This document shows positions 17,245 to 24,782 of a stretch of DNA of 32,339 nt, piece after piece. This DNA comes from Syntrophobacterales bacterium. Its GTDB lineage: Bacteria; Desulfobacterota; Syntrophorhabdia; Syntrophorhabdales; WCHB1-27. Every line of letters begins with the position of its first letter. Position 1 is the first letter of the stretch. The stretch lies in assembly GCA_017881765.1 (NCBI GenBank), contig JADGQN010000004.1, positions 1 to 32,339 of the forward strand. Reading direction: 5' to 3'. A program made the position numbers and the translations under genes. The notes beneath the pieces are model-generated. The model ran no database searches, had not been told where the DNA came from, and saw nothing but the letters and a program-made list of their open reading frames with translations.

Positions 17245-18300
17245 ATGAAATTGGGGCGATTCATCGTTGACACACATGTTCATGCTCAGAGGCACGCGGC
17301 CGGGCCGGAGCTAAAAAAAGAGGGCGGGGTCCAGCAGAGCCAGAAAAAGATACCCTACAGAGATCTCGCCAAGATTATGCCTAAACTTCAGACGTACGAC
17401 AATTCTGAGCGGCTTCTCTATGACATGGAATGCTATGACGTCGATATGTGTATCCTTTGTTCGGCATTCGGAATGAACAACGAGATAAACGTGCAGCTCG
17501 TGGAAAAATATCCGGATAAGTTCCGGGCCCTGTGCCGCGCTAAGGAGACTGCGGATAAGGCACAAGCAGGCGAAATCGAATGGACGATGGAAGCCGCATG
17601 CGAGGAAATTGACAGGCTTCTCGCCACCGGTAAGTTCGTGGGAATCGGCGAGGGCATGCCCGCAAACTCGGATAATGCAAGAACGAAAAAGACATACAGC
17701 CACAGTCAGCGCATGGATGAACTCAGGCTCGTTATGAACGTGGCCCGCAAGCACCAGGTGCCCGTGCGGGTCCATACCGGGTCCCCCGGAGGATATCCCA
17801 TCAACTATACCTTCTGGCCGGAAAACTGGCATCCATACTGGATCCATGACCTTGCCACCGAATATCCTGATGTGACGATTGTCTTTGATCACGGAGGCAT
17901 GCAAGGGGGCAACATGGAAAACCTGGTAGATGAGTGTATCCAGGTGGCGGCCAATCACGACAATGTATATCTGGAAACGGGCCTCTACTGGACGGAACTC
18001 TACTATAAGGCCCTCCTCAACCCGAATGTGGGGCCCGAGAAATTGATTTGGGGCACGGATTGGGGCGCGAGTCAGCCGACCTATACCCATATCGGCGCCC
18101 ACCCCCAGACTTACACCTTCCAGGTCCGCAGCGAAGGGATCGTCACACATCAGGTAGATATCATGGGATGGAGTCTGAAACAGGTAAGCCGCCTTGATAT
18201 CTCACAGGACGACCTGAATCTGATCCTCGGAGGTAACGCGCTCAGGATCTATAAGATTAATTTTCCATTGACCCGGATGTTCAAACCGGTTTCACTCTAG
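17245..18300 (+). CDS. Amidohydrolase-2 family metal-dependent hydrolase/decarboxylase
   Basis: This is a TIM-barrel enzyme of 351 residues with a strong AAGGAGG (17232-17238) before the ATG. Metal and active-site landmarks of the amidohydrolase-2 (ACMSD-like) group are D9-T-H11-V-H13, RVHTG (H about 177), FDHGG (about 214-217), GTDWG (about 271) and the closing GGNALRIY. The family includes decarboxylases and C-C/C-N hydrolases of aromatic and carboxylic acid metabolism; the substrate cannot be assigned. The segment about 20-45 (KKEGGVQQSQKKIPYRD) is an unusually polar insertion in the first loop. It is transcribed alone, with a terminator at 18412-18445. Confidence 0.88.
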   Translation: MKLGRFIVDTHVHAQRHAAGPELKKEGGVQQSQKKIPYRDLAKIMPKLQTYDNSERLLYDMECYDVDMCILCSAFGMNNEINVQLVEKYPDKFRALCRAKETADKAQAGEIEWTMEAACEEIDRLLATGKFVGIGEGMPANSDNARTKKTYSHSQRMDELRLVMNVARKHQVPVRVHTGSPGGYPINYTFWPENWHPYWIHDLATEYPDVTIVFDHGGMQGGNMENLVDECIQVAANHDNVYLETGLYWTELYYKALLNPNVGPEKLIWGTDWGASQPTYTHIGAHPQTYTFQVRSEGIVTHQVDIMGWSLKQVSRLDISQDDLNLILGGNALRIYKINFPLTRMFKPVSL

Positions 18301-18325
18301 CTTCCTCGCATAGCACCGGTTGATT

Positions 18326-18360
18326 GATTACCGGTTGGCCGCCTGAGCCAACCGGTAATC
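18326..18360. repeat. Perfect 14-bp inverted repeat downstream of the amidohydrolase
   Basis: The arms 18326-18339 and 18347-18360 pair perfectly around a 7-nt loop. No T-run follows. A further 8-bp inverted pair, GATTAGTC with GACTAATC (18364-18371 and 18405-18412), leads into the terminator. It may stabilise the 3' end of the transcript. Confidence 0.7.
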
Positions 18361-18411
18361 AGCGATTAGTCAATCGGTCAACCCGTCATCAGTAATCGTT
18401 CAACGACTAAT

Positions 18412-18445
18412 CAATCTCCCCGTTAAGCAGGGAGATTGTTTTTCC
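18412..18445 (+). terminator. Rho-independent terminator
   Basis: A 9-bp stem, CAATCTCCC (18412-18420) with GGGAGATTG (18430-18438), has a 9-nt loop and is followed at once by TTTTT. It ends the amidohydrolase transcript and separates it from gspA. Confidence 0.85.
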
Positions 18446-18586
18446 AGGATGCCTGGGCTACCCTTTAAGAAGTCTGACTAAAGAACAGGTTAAGGTTAAG
18501 CTTGAAAAACCTGAACCTAAGATGCGGGAATAGAATTTGCAGAGCTACAGGTTTAGGCGTTTAAGTTTACTCATCACCAGGAAGAC

Positions 18587-20212
18587 ATGTACAAAGAACA
18601 TTTCGGCCTGAAGGAAAAGCCTTTTTCGATATCACCGAACCCGCACTATTTCTATATGAGCGAGGGGCATCGGGAGGCCATGGCTCATTTGTTGTACGGT
18701 ATCAAGGGTGAGGGCGGCTTTGTGCTGCTCACCGGAGAGGTCGGAACCGGCAAGACAACCGTCTGCCGTGCTTTGCTGCAGCTCGTGCCCCAAGACCTGG
18801 AGATTGCCTTCCTCCTCAATCCGCCCATGACCGTTGGGGAATTGCTGGCGACTCTCTGCGACGAGTTCGGGATCAGCTACCCCTCCGATACGACGAGCGT
18901 AAAGGACTTTGTGAGACTGATCCAGGCCTATCTTCTCGACACACATGCCAGGGGTCACAGGGCTGTTCTCGTGGTCGAGGAGGCCCAGAACCTCAGCACA
19001 GAGGTGCTCGAGCAGATACGGTTGCTGACCAACCTCGAGACGAATGAGTACAAACTTCTCCAGATCATTATGATCGGACAGCCGGAACTGAGAGACAAAC
19101 TGCGGCAACCCGAACTGCGCCAGCTCTCGCAAAGGATCACAGCACGATACCACCTCGGCCCTCTCTCAAGGAAGGATATCCCCGAATACGTCAGCTTCCG
19201 CTTATTGACGGGAGGTCTGCGACGTGGTCGCCAATTGTTCCCTGCGCACACGCTGAAAAAGCTTTACCGACTGAGCGGAGGGGTACCGAGACTGATGAAT
19301 GCGATTTGTGACAGGGCATTACTCGGAGCCTATGTCCAGCGAAAAGAGCGGGTCGACACAAAGACGCTTTTGACAGCAGCATCCGAGGTATTCGGCGATG
19401 GGAGTTATCGGAGGCAGAGCCGGAAGATGTATCAGGGGATGGCTGCAGGTTTGGCCCTGCTCCTCTGTACTGCTGTCGCGGCAACATATTTGCAGAGAAC
19501 TGGACCATGGACTGGAGCGGGCGACAGGACACTTGCGGAGGAACACCGCGTCAAGGCAGATCCAGCCGTTGCGGTGGGGATTCCCATGGAGAAGTCGGTC
19601 GATCTTACCCTCCTTGGTACAAAGGAGGCGGCCTATCAAGCGCTCTTCAGGGCATGGCAGATCCAGTACAAGCCAGAGGAGGGACAGACGGTATGTGAAC
19701 AGGCCCGGGAGCAAGGTTTACGATGTCTTGAAGACGGCAAGGGCGATATGAGTAACCTCCGGGAAGGCAACAGGCCGGCTGTGCTGCGCCTGCATGATGA
19801 AAGAGGCGGCGAGTACTATGTGACGTTGACCGGCGTCGAGGGAGAGACCACGACCTGTGTGATCGGTAACGTAACGGAGATCTTCGATGTCACAAAAATT
19901 ATTGAGCAGTGGTCCGGCGACTACCTCCTTCTCTGGCGGGTGGCCTCGGACTATAAGGAGAAACTGAGGCCGGGGAGACGTGGCCCTCTCGTGGCCTGGC
20001 TTACCAGGGAACTGGCGCTGGCCCAGGGACGGACGGCACGGCCCGGATTCGGGCAGGTATATGACGAGGAGATCGTGAGACAGGTGAAGGAATTTCAGCG
20101 TGCCAAGGGGCTGACACCCGACGGCGTAGCCGGTCTGGGGACAATACTGAAGCTGACTGCGGCGGCGGGTAGTGGCGAGCCCGCACTCAATGAAGCAAAG
20201 GCGGCCAATTAG
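18587..20212 (+). CDS. gspA: General secretion pathway protein A (ExeA/GspA-like AAA ATPase)
   Basis: GspA/ExeA is an inner-membrane ATPase that, with GspB, helps place the type II secretin through peptidoglycan. The 541 residues show the ExeA start (YKEHFGLKEKPFSISPNPHYFY), Walker A TGEVGTGKTT (about 49-58), Walker B VLVVEEAQNL (about 126-135), and IIMIGQPELRDKLRQPELRQLSQRI, which is typical of the family. One transmembrane helix follows (about 284-303). A periplasmic segment (about 345-455) resembles the C39-like domain of ExeA, and a peptidoglycan-binding fold sits near the end (EFQRAKGLTPDGVAGLGTILKL, about 500-525). The ATG at 18587 has AGGAAG close upstream. The stop is 2 bp before gspB. 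Confidence 0.93.
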   Translation: MYKEHFGLKEKPFSISPNPHYFYMSEGHREAMAHLLYGIKGEGGFVLLTGEVGTGKTTVCRALLQLVPQDLEIAFLLNPPMTVGELLATLCDEFGISYPSDTTSVKDFVRLIQAYLLDTHARGHRAVLVVEEAQNLSTEVLEQIRLLTNLETNEYKLLQIIMIGQPELRDKLRQPELRQLSQRITARYHLGPLSRKDIPEYVSFRLLTGGLRRGRQLFPAHTLKKLYRLSGGVPRLMNAICDRALLGAYVQRKERVDTKTLLTAASEVFGDGSYRRQSRKMYQGMAAGLALLLCTAVAATYLQRTGPWTGAGDRTLAEEHRVKADPAVAVGIPMEKSVDLTLLGTKEAAYQALFRAWQIQYKPEEGQTVCEQAREQGLRCLEDGKGDMSNLREGNRPAVLRLHDERGGEYYVTLTGVEGETTTCVIGNVTEIFDVTKIIEQWSGDYLLLWRVASDYKEKLRPGRRGPLVAWLTRELALAQGRTARPGFGQVYDEEIVRQVKEFQRAKGLTPDGVAGLGTILKLTAAAGSGEPALNEAKAAN

Positions 20213-20214
20213 GC

Positions 20215-20910
20215 ATGTCTTATATTCTTGAGGCCCTTAAGAGAGCGGAGCAAAGAAGCGAGGAAGGGGAAGTACCGCATCTCCTCTCGTGTCAGGACGT
20301 CACTGAGCGCAAGAGAGGCCCTCTGTGGGCTTATCTGCTCGTTGCAGCCCTGCTCCTGAATGCCGGCATGATCTTCTGGTGGGCACATTCCTGGTGGTCG
20401 GAAGAACGACAGACCGTCGTGCAGCCGCCGGCCATTCACCCACAGCTGCCGGTGGCGCTCGCAGAGCCCCCAGTCAAAACAATAGGACCAAACCGGCCCA
20501 CCGCCATGCAGGAGGTCCCCGGGGAAGCCCCCTTCAATAAGCCCCGGGTAAACGCTCTCCGTAAGGTAGGGCGAGACGATGCCCCGTCATCCGACAGTCG
20601 AAAGACGAGACCTATTGCCAGCGCGTCGGCCAAGCCGGAAACGCGCACGGAAAACAGGGTAGCACCGCACGCACGGATGGTCAGCCTGTCTGAACTTCCG
20701 TCTGCTGTCAGAAGCAGCTTGCCGGGCTTCAGGGTCTCTGGCCACGCGTATAGTCCCGACCCGGGCTCCCGCGTCGTACGGATCAATGAACAGATCCTCC
20801 AGGAAGGGCAGAGCCTGGCTCCGGGGCTGAAGGTAGAGGAGATTACGCCCAATGGCATTGTGCTCGGTTATCAGGGTTACCGCTTTCAGATTGACATTAA
20901 CGCGAACTGA
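20215..20910 (+). CDS. gspB: General secretion pathway protein B (GspB)
   Basis: GspB is the partner of GspA in secretin assembly. The 231-residue protein has the hallmark N-terminus MSYILEALKRAEQRS and a transmembrane helix at about 37-58 (LWAYLLVAALLLNAGMIFWWAH). A long proline- and charge-rich periplasmic linker follows (about 65-155). The C-terminal T2SSB domain is LPSAVRSSLPGFRVSGHAYS, then RVVRINEQILQEGQSL and VEEITPNGIVLGYQGYRF. It starts 2 bp after the gspA stop, so the two are co-translated. Other gsp genes are about 10 kb away at the right end of the window. Confidence 0.95.
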   Translation: MSYILEALKRAEQRSEEGEVPHLLSCQDVTERKRGPLWAYLLVAALLLNAGMIFWWAHSWWSEERQTVVQPPAIHPQLPVALAEPPVKTIGPNRPTAMQEVPGEAPFNKPRVNALRKVGRDDAPSSDSRKTRPIASASAKPETRTENRVAPHARMVSLSELPSAVRSSLPGFRVSGHAYSPDPGSRVVRINEQILQEGQSLAPGLKVEEITPNGIVLGYQGYRFQIDINAN

Positions 20911-20930
20911 TCTGTGAGACCGGTTCGCTG

Positions 20931-20979
20931 GTTTCTTTGGTTTTTCTCGTTTCTTTGGTTTCTCCGGTTAAACGAGAAA
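20931..20979 (+). repeat. Direct repeat and hairpin between gspB and the HDOD gene
   Basis: GTTTCTTTGGTTT occurs at 20931-20943 and 20949-20961. TTTCTCGTTT (20943-20952) pairs with AAACGAGAAA (20970-20979), a 10-bp stem with a 17-nt loop. No T-run follows, so this is more likely a control or mRNA-stability element than a terminator. Confidence 0.55.
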
Positions 20980-21041
20980 TTGAGGCTGCCGCGGGCGGCA
21001 TGGTGGTTACTGCGTTCCTGATATGTAATTGAGAGCGGTTG

Positions 21042-22301
21042 ATGCAGGACGAGCACACCAAAGAGGTCCTGGAAAAACTCCAGTCCGGGTACGGACTTCC
21101 CTCGCTCTCCCCGGTCGCCATAAAACTCATTGAACTCGCCTCAAACGACGCCAGTTCAGCACGTGACCTTGCGGGGCTGATCGAAAAGGACCCATCGCTC
21201 ACGGTTCGCGTACTCAAGCTGGCCAACAGCGCATTCTTCAGATCCGCCTATCCGTCTACAACGGTCCAGCAAGCGATCATGAGGATCGGTTTTCACCAGT
21301 TGAGAGTGCTTGCCTTGTCGCTCTCTCTGAGGGAGACGTTCCCGATGGGCAAGACCGGACAGATGGATTATGAACTGTTCTGGCGCTCTTCTCTCTACCG
21401 GGGCCTCCTGGCAAGGTCCCTCGCCCGCCAGCTCAAGGCGTGCGACCCGGAGGAAGCTTTTGTGGCAGGGCTTACCCTGGAGATAGGCTTTCTGATTTTC
21501 CTTGAACTCTACATGAAGCGAAACGAACAGGTTTCGGACAGATCTTTTTACCCCGTAGAGCTCCTCCTCTCGTGGGAGACGCAAAGCTTCGGGATCAACC
21601 ACAGGGAGATCGGCGAAATAGCCTTGAGGTACTGGAAGTTCCCTGAAAAGATTGTTGCATGCCAGGGCTTTTCGTCGCTTGAGGGACAAGTCGAGCCGGC
21701 AGGTCTTTCTCGCATATGCCGCATGGCGCAAGACCTTTCGGCCCTCATCTGCCAGCCTGACGCTGACTTTCACAACATTTATCAGGCGGCGGCGTCACAC
21801 CTCGGCGTGGGCCAGGAAATCATCAACGAGGCGGTGATCACGACCCTGAAGGAGGTGAACGAGACCGCGGACGCCCTCAAGCTGCAGGTTGAGACCGAAA
21901 AGGATACATTTTTGCTACTGGAGAAAGCTCGCGACACTCTGGGTCGCCTCTCCGAGCAGATCTTGCAGCAACAGCGCAACATTCCGAGAGATTTCCACGG
22001 GAATCTATCCAGCGAGCTCGGCGATTCCTTGCCCTCCTTCGAGACCCTCAGGGATCGAGAGGATCAGAAACAGACGATTGCGTATACGCTGGAAGCGGTC
22101 GCCCACGAGATTCGCAACCCTCTTACCGCGGTGGGTGGATTTGCGCGCAGGCTTGCAAAGACCATGGACCCTTCTTCTAATAACTGGAGGTATGTGGAAG
22201 CCATCCTTGAGGAGGCAAAGAAGCTGGAGCAGTCGCTCAACGAGATGGGTAACGACTTAGGCAGAGCCGGAGATACAGGTAAAAACAAAAACGAAGGTTG
22301 A
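21042..22301 (+). CDS. HDOD-domain protein with C-terminal HisKA dimerisation segment and no ATPase domain
   Basis: I use the ATG at 21042 (419 residues); a TTG one codon earlier is less likely. Residues about 12-230 are an HDOD domain (LPSLSPVAIKLIELASNDASSARDLAGLIEKDPSLTVRVLKLANSAFF is the classic start), a signalling output module with a degenerate HD fold. A coiled-coil linker follows (about 260-315: LKEVNETADALKLQVETEKDTFLLLEKARDTL). Next is an H-box, EAVAHEIRNPLTAVGGFARRLAK (about 351-373), and a short helix, but the protein ends without a HATPase domain. It would therefore be a phospho-acceptor or dimerisation segment needing another kinase. The linker carries a short copy of the recB/recD coding repeat (21996-22024). 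Confidence 0.9.
   Translation: MQDEHTKEVLEKLQSGYGLPSLSPVAIKLIELASNDASSARDLAGLIEKDPSLTVRVLKLANSAFFRSAYPSTTVQQAIMRIGFHQLRVLALSLSLRETFPMGKTGQMDYELFWRSSLYRGLLARSLARQLKACDPEEAFVAGLTLEIGFLIFLELYMKRNEQVSDRSFYPVELLLSWETQSFGINHREIGEIALRYWKFPEKIVACQGFSSLEGQVEPAGLSRICRMAQDLSALICQPDADFHNIYQAAASHLGVGQEIINEAVITTLKEVNETADALKLQVETEKDTFLLLEKARDTLGRLSEQILQQQRNIPRDFHGNLSSELGDSLPSFETLRDREDQKQTIAYTLEAVAHEIRNPLTAVGGFARRLAKTMDPSSNNWRYVEAILEEAKKLEQSLNEMGNDLGRAGDTGKNKNEG
21996..22024 (+). repeat. Short copy of in-frame coding repeat, in the HDOD gene
   Basis: It matches the recB copies at 24 of 29 positions and is read in the same frame, giving HGNLSSELGD. An inverted arm lies directly upstream (AGATTTCC at 21989-21996 against GGGAATCT at 21999-22006), so the hairpin start of the element is kept with a minimal loop. 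It lies in the linker between the coiled coil and the HisKA segment. Confidence 0.6.
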
Positions 22302-22310
22302 GGAAAAAAA

Positions 22311-22345
22311 GCAAAGGACAGGTTAAGAAAGGGTCCTTGTTTTTG
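22311..22345. terminator. Probable bidirectional terminator between convergent genes
   Basis: AAGGAC (22314-22319) pairs with GTCCTT (22333-22338) around a 13-nt loop. A T-run follows on the plus strand (22340-22344), and on the minus strand a T-rich tail opposite 22301-22313. It separates the HDOD gene from the PHP-kinase gene. Confidence 0.6.
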
Positions 22346-22358
22346 CCTGGTTCTCTAA

Positions 22359-23879
22359 TTATCGCGCAGATTCGAACTGAGCCAGGGCCTTTTCCGCCTC
22401 CACCAATACGCGCCAGAGGTTTTCACCGTCGCCCAGACCCACTTTAATCAGAAACGAGGCAATACTCAAATCGGTACGTGCCCGAAACAGTTCCACCTGG
22501 TTCAGGAAATCTTTGCTCGTCTGCGTTGCGGCTGAGAGATAAGTATCCAGGAAAACGTCTTCAGGAATTTCCTGCAGGATGTCAGGGTAATCGAGCAGTT
22601 GATTGCTGAATTGGGCAAGAAAAGTGCCCACATCGAACGCCGGCGGAAGAGAGAATGAGCTGCTGAAATCAATCGCGGCTATGTAAAGCGTCTCACGCCT
22701 ATTCATATTATCCTGCCCGACATAAATGTTCTTAAGATGGTAATCCCCGTGGCCCTGAACCAGCTGTTCGGGGTGGCTCTCGTACAAGGACATCTCCGCT
22801 TTACGCACCGCCTCCATGGTCTCCCGCGCCCGCCGTGTGTGTGGGTGCTGGATCTTTTCGAAACGCTCGACATACCTGACCAGGCGCTTCTGCTCTATTT
22901 CGATGAATTCCTCGGGGGGGCTGATCGTGAGTCTCTGATTGTGGAGGCGGGCCAGCCACTGTGCCGAAAGCTGAACAAATAGTTTCGCGTCTTCGATGCC
23001 GGACCGGATCAGCTTTTCAAAGAGCGAATTGCCGCGCAGACCCTGTTCGATCAGGACCATCTCTTCATTGTCGTGTTCAATCGTCCTCGGGACACGGTAC
23101 ATACCCCGGTCGAAGCCATGGCGGGCGATCTCTTCCATTATGTAAAACGCCCTCTCCGCAGACTGCCATTTCTCGCCGGCATCGAACTTTCTGATGATGA
23201 TTCTCTCCCTGGCCTCGTCATCCCCCTTTGTGCCTATGGTTATCTCATCGACACGGACGTTGGAACCCGCCCGTGGGATCTCCTTGAAAAAGGGTCGGCA
23301 GCGGCCTTTCTTGAGTTCCTCGGCCAAATCCGTCATGGTTTCCGCCGGATGGTCGAAGAGGGTCGGATAGACGCCTGCATAGGTCGCGCCGTGTGTATCC
23401 GTTCCAGCAATCGCATTGAACCTGTATCGATGCCAGTCCCTCAAGCCCCTCGTGTTTTCAGCAACCGAATGGTTTGAACTGAAGATCTCCACCCCGTCAA
23501 GAAGAGGATTCAATAGTGTTTCCGGCCCAGGCTTTTTCCCGTGCCTGTACGGATGCGCCAGGACCAACGCTGCTTGCGGCCACTTTGTCCGGATAGTGGC
23601 AACAGGCGTTCCTCTGGGAATGACCTCGTCGGCTCCATACACGAGCAGATCACCCATATCAGCGGTAGAGACCTCCTGACCGGACAGAATCAGGAAATAG
23701 TCGGCCATTTGCGCCTTTCTCCTGAGCACCTTCAATTCGCTCTCAGGCCACAAAAAGTGATGATCGGTTATGACAACCCCCTGCAGACCTTTCCTGTAAG
23801 TCTGCCTGAGCAGATCTTCAGCGCTGACGTTGCTGCATGAAGAATGCTCAGCGGTGTGGCAATGCATCTCCAGTAACAT
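22359..23879 (-). CDS. PHP-domain phosphoesterase fused to an APH/choline-kinase-like phosphotransferase
   Basis: This is a two-domain protein of 506 residues. Residues 1 to about 210 are a PHP metal-dependent phosphoesterase: H6-C-H8, VVITDHH (about 36-41), SGQEVS (about 66-71), LAHPYRHG (about 108-115) and GTDTHG (about 162-167). Residues about 215-506 are a kinase-like phosphotransferase of the aminoglycoside/choline kinase fold: RIIIRKF (candidate ATP lysine), the catalytic loop HGDYHLKNI (about 374-382, HxDxxxxN), and IDFSSSF (about 399, the metal-binding DFG equivalent). Both active sites look intact. No transmembrane or signal segment is present. It is the last gene of a likely operon with a histidine kinase, a receiver and a small GspE/PilB-N-like protein. 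Substrates are unknown; a paired kinase and phosphoesterase acting on one small molecule or protein is inference. Confidence 0.88.
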   Translation of the reverse strand: MLLEMHCHTAEHSSCSNVSAEDLLRQTYRKGLQGVVITDHHFLWPESELKVLRRKAQMADYFLILSGQEVSTADMGDLLVYGADEVIPRGTPVATIRTKWPQAALVLAHPYRHGKKPGPETLLNPLLDGVEIFSSNHSVAENTRGLRDWHRYRFNAIAGTDTHGATYAGVYPTLFDHPAETMTDLAEELKKGRCRPFFKEIPRAGSNVRVDEITIGTKGDDEARERIIIRKFDAGEKWQSAERAFYIMEEIARHGFDRGMYRVPRTIEHDNEEMVLIEQGLRGNSLFEKLIRSGIEDAKLFVQLSAQWLARLHNQRLTISPPEEFIEIEQKRLVRYVERFEKIQHPHTRRARETMEAVRKAEMSLYESHPEQLVQGHGDYHLKNIYVGQDNMNRRETLYIAAIDFSSSFSLPPAFDVGTFLAQFSNQLLDYPDILQEIPEDVFLDTYLSAATQTSKDFLNQVELFRARTDLSIASFLIKVGLGDGENLWRVLVEAEKALAQFESAR

Positions 23880-23909
23880 TGGACCTCTGGAACAAGGACG
23901 CTACGGTAC

Positions 23910-24176
23910 TTAATTTAATATCGTATCGATATGGGCGCAACCAAGCGCATCAAAAGGCATTACGCTTTTCAGGAAGTTGAGCTTTCCGCGCGCTTGCCCC
24001 GATCCTGATGTTTCCCGGAAGGCTCTTACACGTTGCAGAAGAGGCTCGCTCGCCAGGCCCATCTCCTTCAGGACGTCGACAAACTCATTCCCCGTGGCCC
24101 TGCAGACTGCGGTTGCCTTATCGAGAGAAGCTTGATCGAGGTACCCGCCCTTCAGCAGAATCTCTTCCAGGCTGAT
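23910..24176 (-). CDS. 88-residue GspE/PilB N-terminal-like protein with AUC in place of a start codon
   Basis: The minus-strand frame from 24188 to 23910 is open and reads like a protein: SLEEILLKGGYLDQASLDKA, then TAVCRATGNEFVDVLKEMGL, then ASEPLLQRVRAF. That is the 'LGEILLxxGxIxxxQLxxAL' pattern of the GspE/PilB/MshE N-terminal domain. A perfect GGAGGT (24187-24182) is followed after 5 nt by ATC at 24176, exactly where ATG is expected. A stop, TGA, sits just upstream (24191-24189), so no earlier start exists; the first in-frame ATG is 40 codons in. Either AUC, or CUG two codons later, is used as a rare start, or the start has mutated. It lies 30 bp upstream of the PHP-kinase gene and downstream of the receiver gene. 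Confidence 0.6.
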   Translation of the reverse strand: MSLEEILLKGGYLDQASLDKATAVCRATGNEFVDVLKEMGLASEPLLQRVRAFRETSGSGQARGKLNFLKSVMPFDALGCAHIDTILN

Positions 24177-24305
24177 AAAGCACCTCCGTCAGAGTTGTAC
24201 GGCGGCTATGGAATACCCGCGGTTAGCTGCCTGCGAAATAAGCTGATCCGTTCAATCCTGTGTGCAGGGGAGCGCCCGGAATAAGGGGGACAAACTCCAC
24301 TCCTG

Positions 24306-24782
24306 TCACCAGTAATTGATGCCGGATTTCCTTTTCCAATCAGGATCGAACTGGTCCTCAAAATAATTCTCCAGTTTTTCGAGAAGCCGCTTCCACCCCT
24401 TCTTGTATTCTTGGGTAAGGATATCTTCGAGAAAGGGAAGTATCTCCCCCAGCTTGTCTTTCGGAAGATAGGCACGCGCACCCAGGTCGTGAGACTTTTT
24501 CAAGGCCTCAGGGCTGAGCGCGTGGGCTGTGAGCATGCCCACCTTAAGATCCCGTTTCACAGCCAGCTCAAGGAGGTCGAAGCCTCGCACGCCCATGATA
24601 TCAAGGATTACGATATCGTACGGGTTAGCGTTTATCAGCTCAACCCCTTTCTCGTAGGTGGTCGCCTTATCGACCTGACAGTTCGGGCAAGAGTCCTTTA
24701 TCTCTCCCTCCAATACGGCCAGCACATCAGGTTCGTCATCCACGGCTAGAATTCTTTTACCATCCAAAACCGATGCTGTCAT
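24306..24782 (-). CDS. Single-domain response regulator
   Basis: The 158-residue receiver has acidic pair D15-D16, phosphorylation site D61 (VILDIMG), threonine in MLTAHA (about 85) and lysine in LPKDK (about 108), so phosphorylation should work. The C-terminus (about 125-158, KKGWKRLLEKLENYFEDQFDPDWKRKSGINYW) is a charged helical extension and not a DNA-binding domain. The output is probably by protein contact. The start overlaps the kinase stop by 4 nt (ATGA), so the two are made together and are very likely a cognate pair. Confidence 0.93.
   Translation of the reverse strand: MTASVLDGKRILAVDDEPDVLAVLEGEIKDSCPNCQVDKATTYEKGVELINANPYDIVILDIMGVRGFDLLELAVKRDLKVGMLTAHALSPEALKKSHDLGARAYLPKDKLGEILPFLEDILTQEYKKGWKRLLEKLENYFEDQFDPDWKRKSGINYW

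Noticed and set aside
17064..17270. 68-codon frame ahead of the amidohydrolase
   Set aside because: It overlaps the predicted promoter and the amidohydrolase start in another frame; basic, low-complexity product.
24033..24284. 83-codon plus-strand frame
   Set aside because: Antisense to the 88-residue GspE/PilB-N-like frame, which has a better protein pattern and a perfect Shine-Dalgarno.
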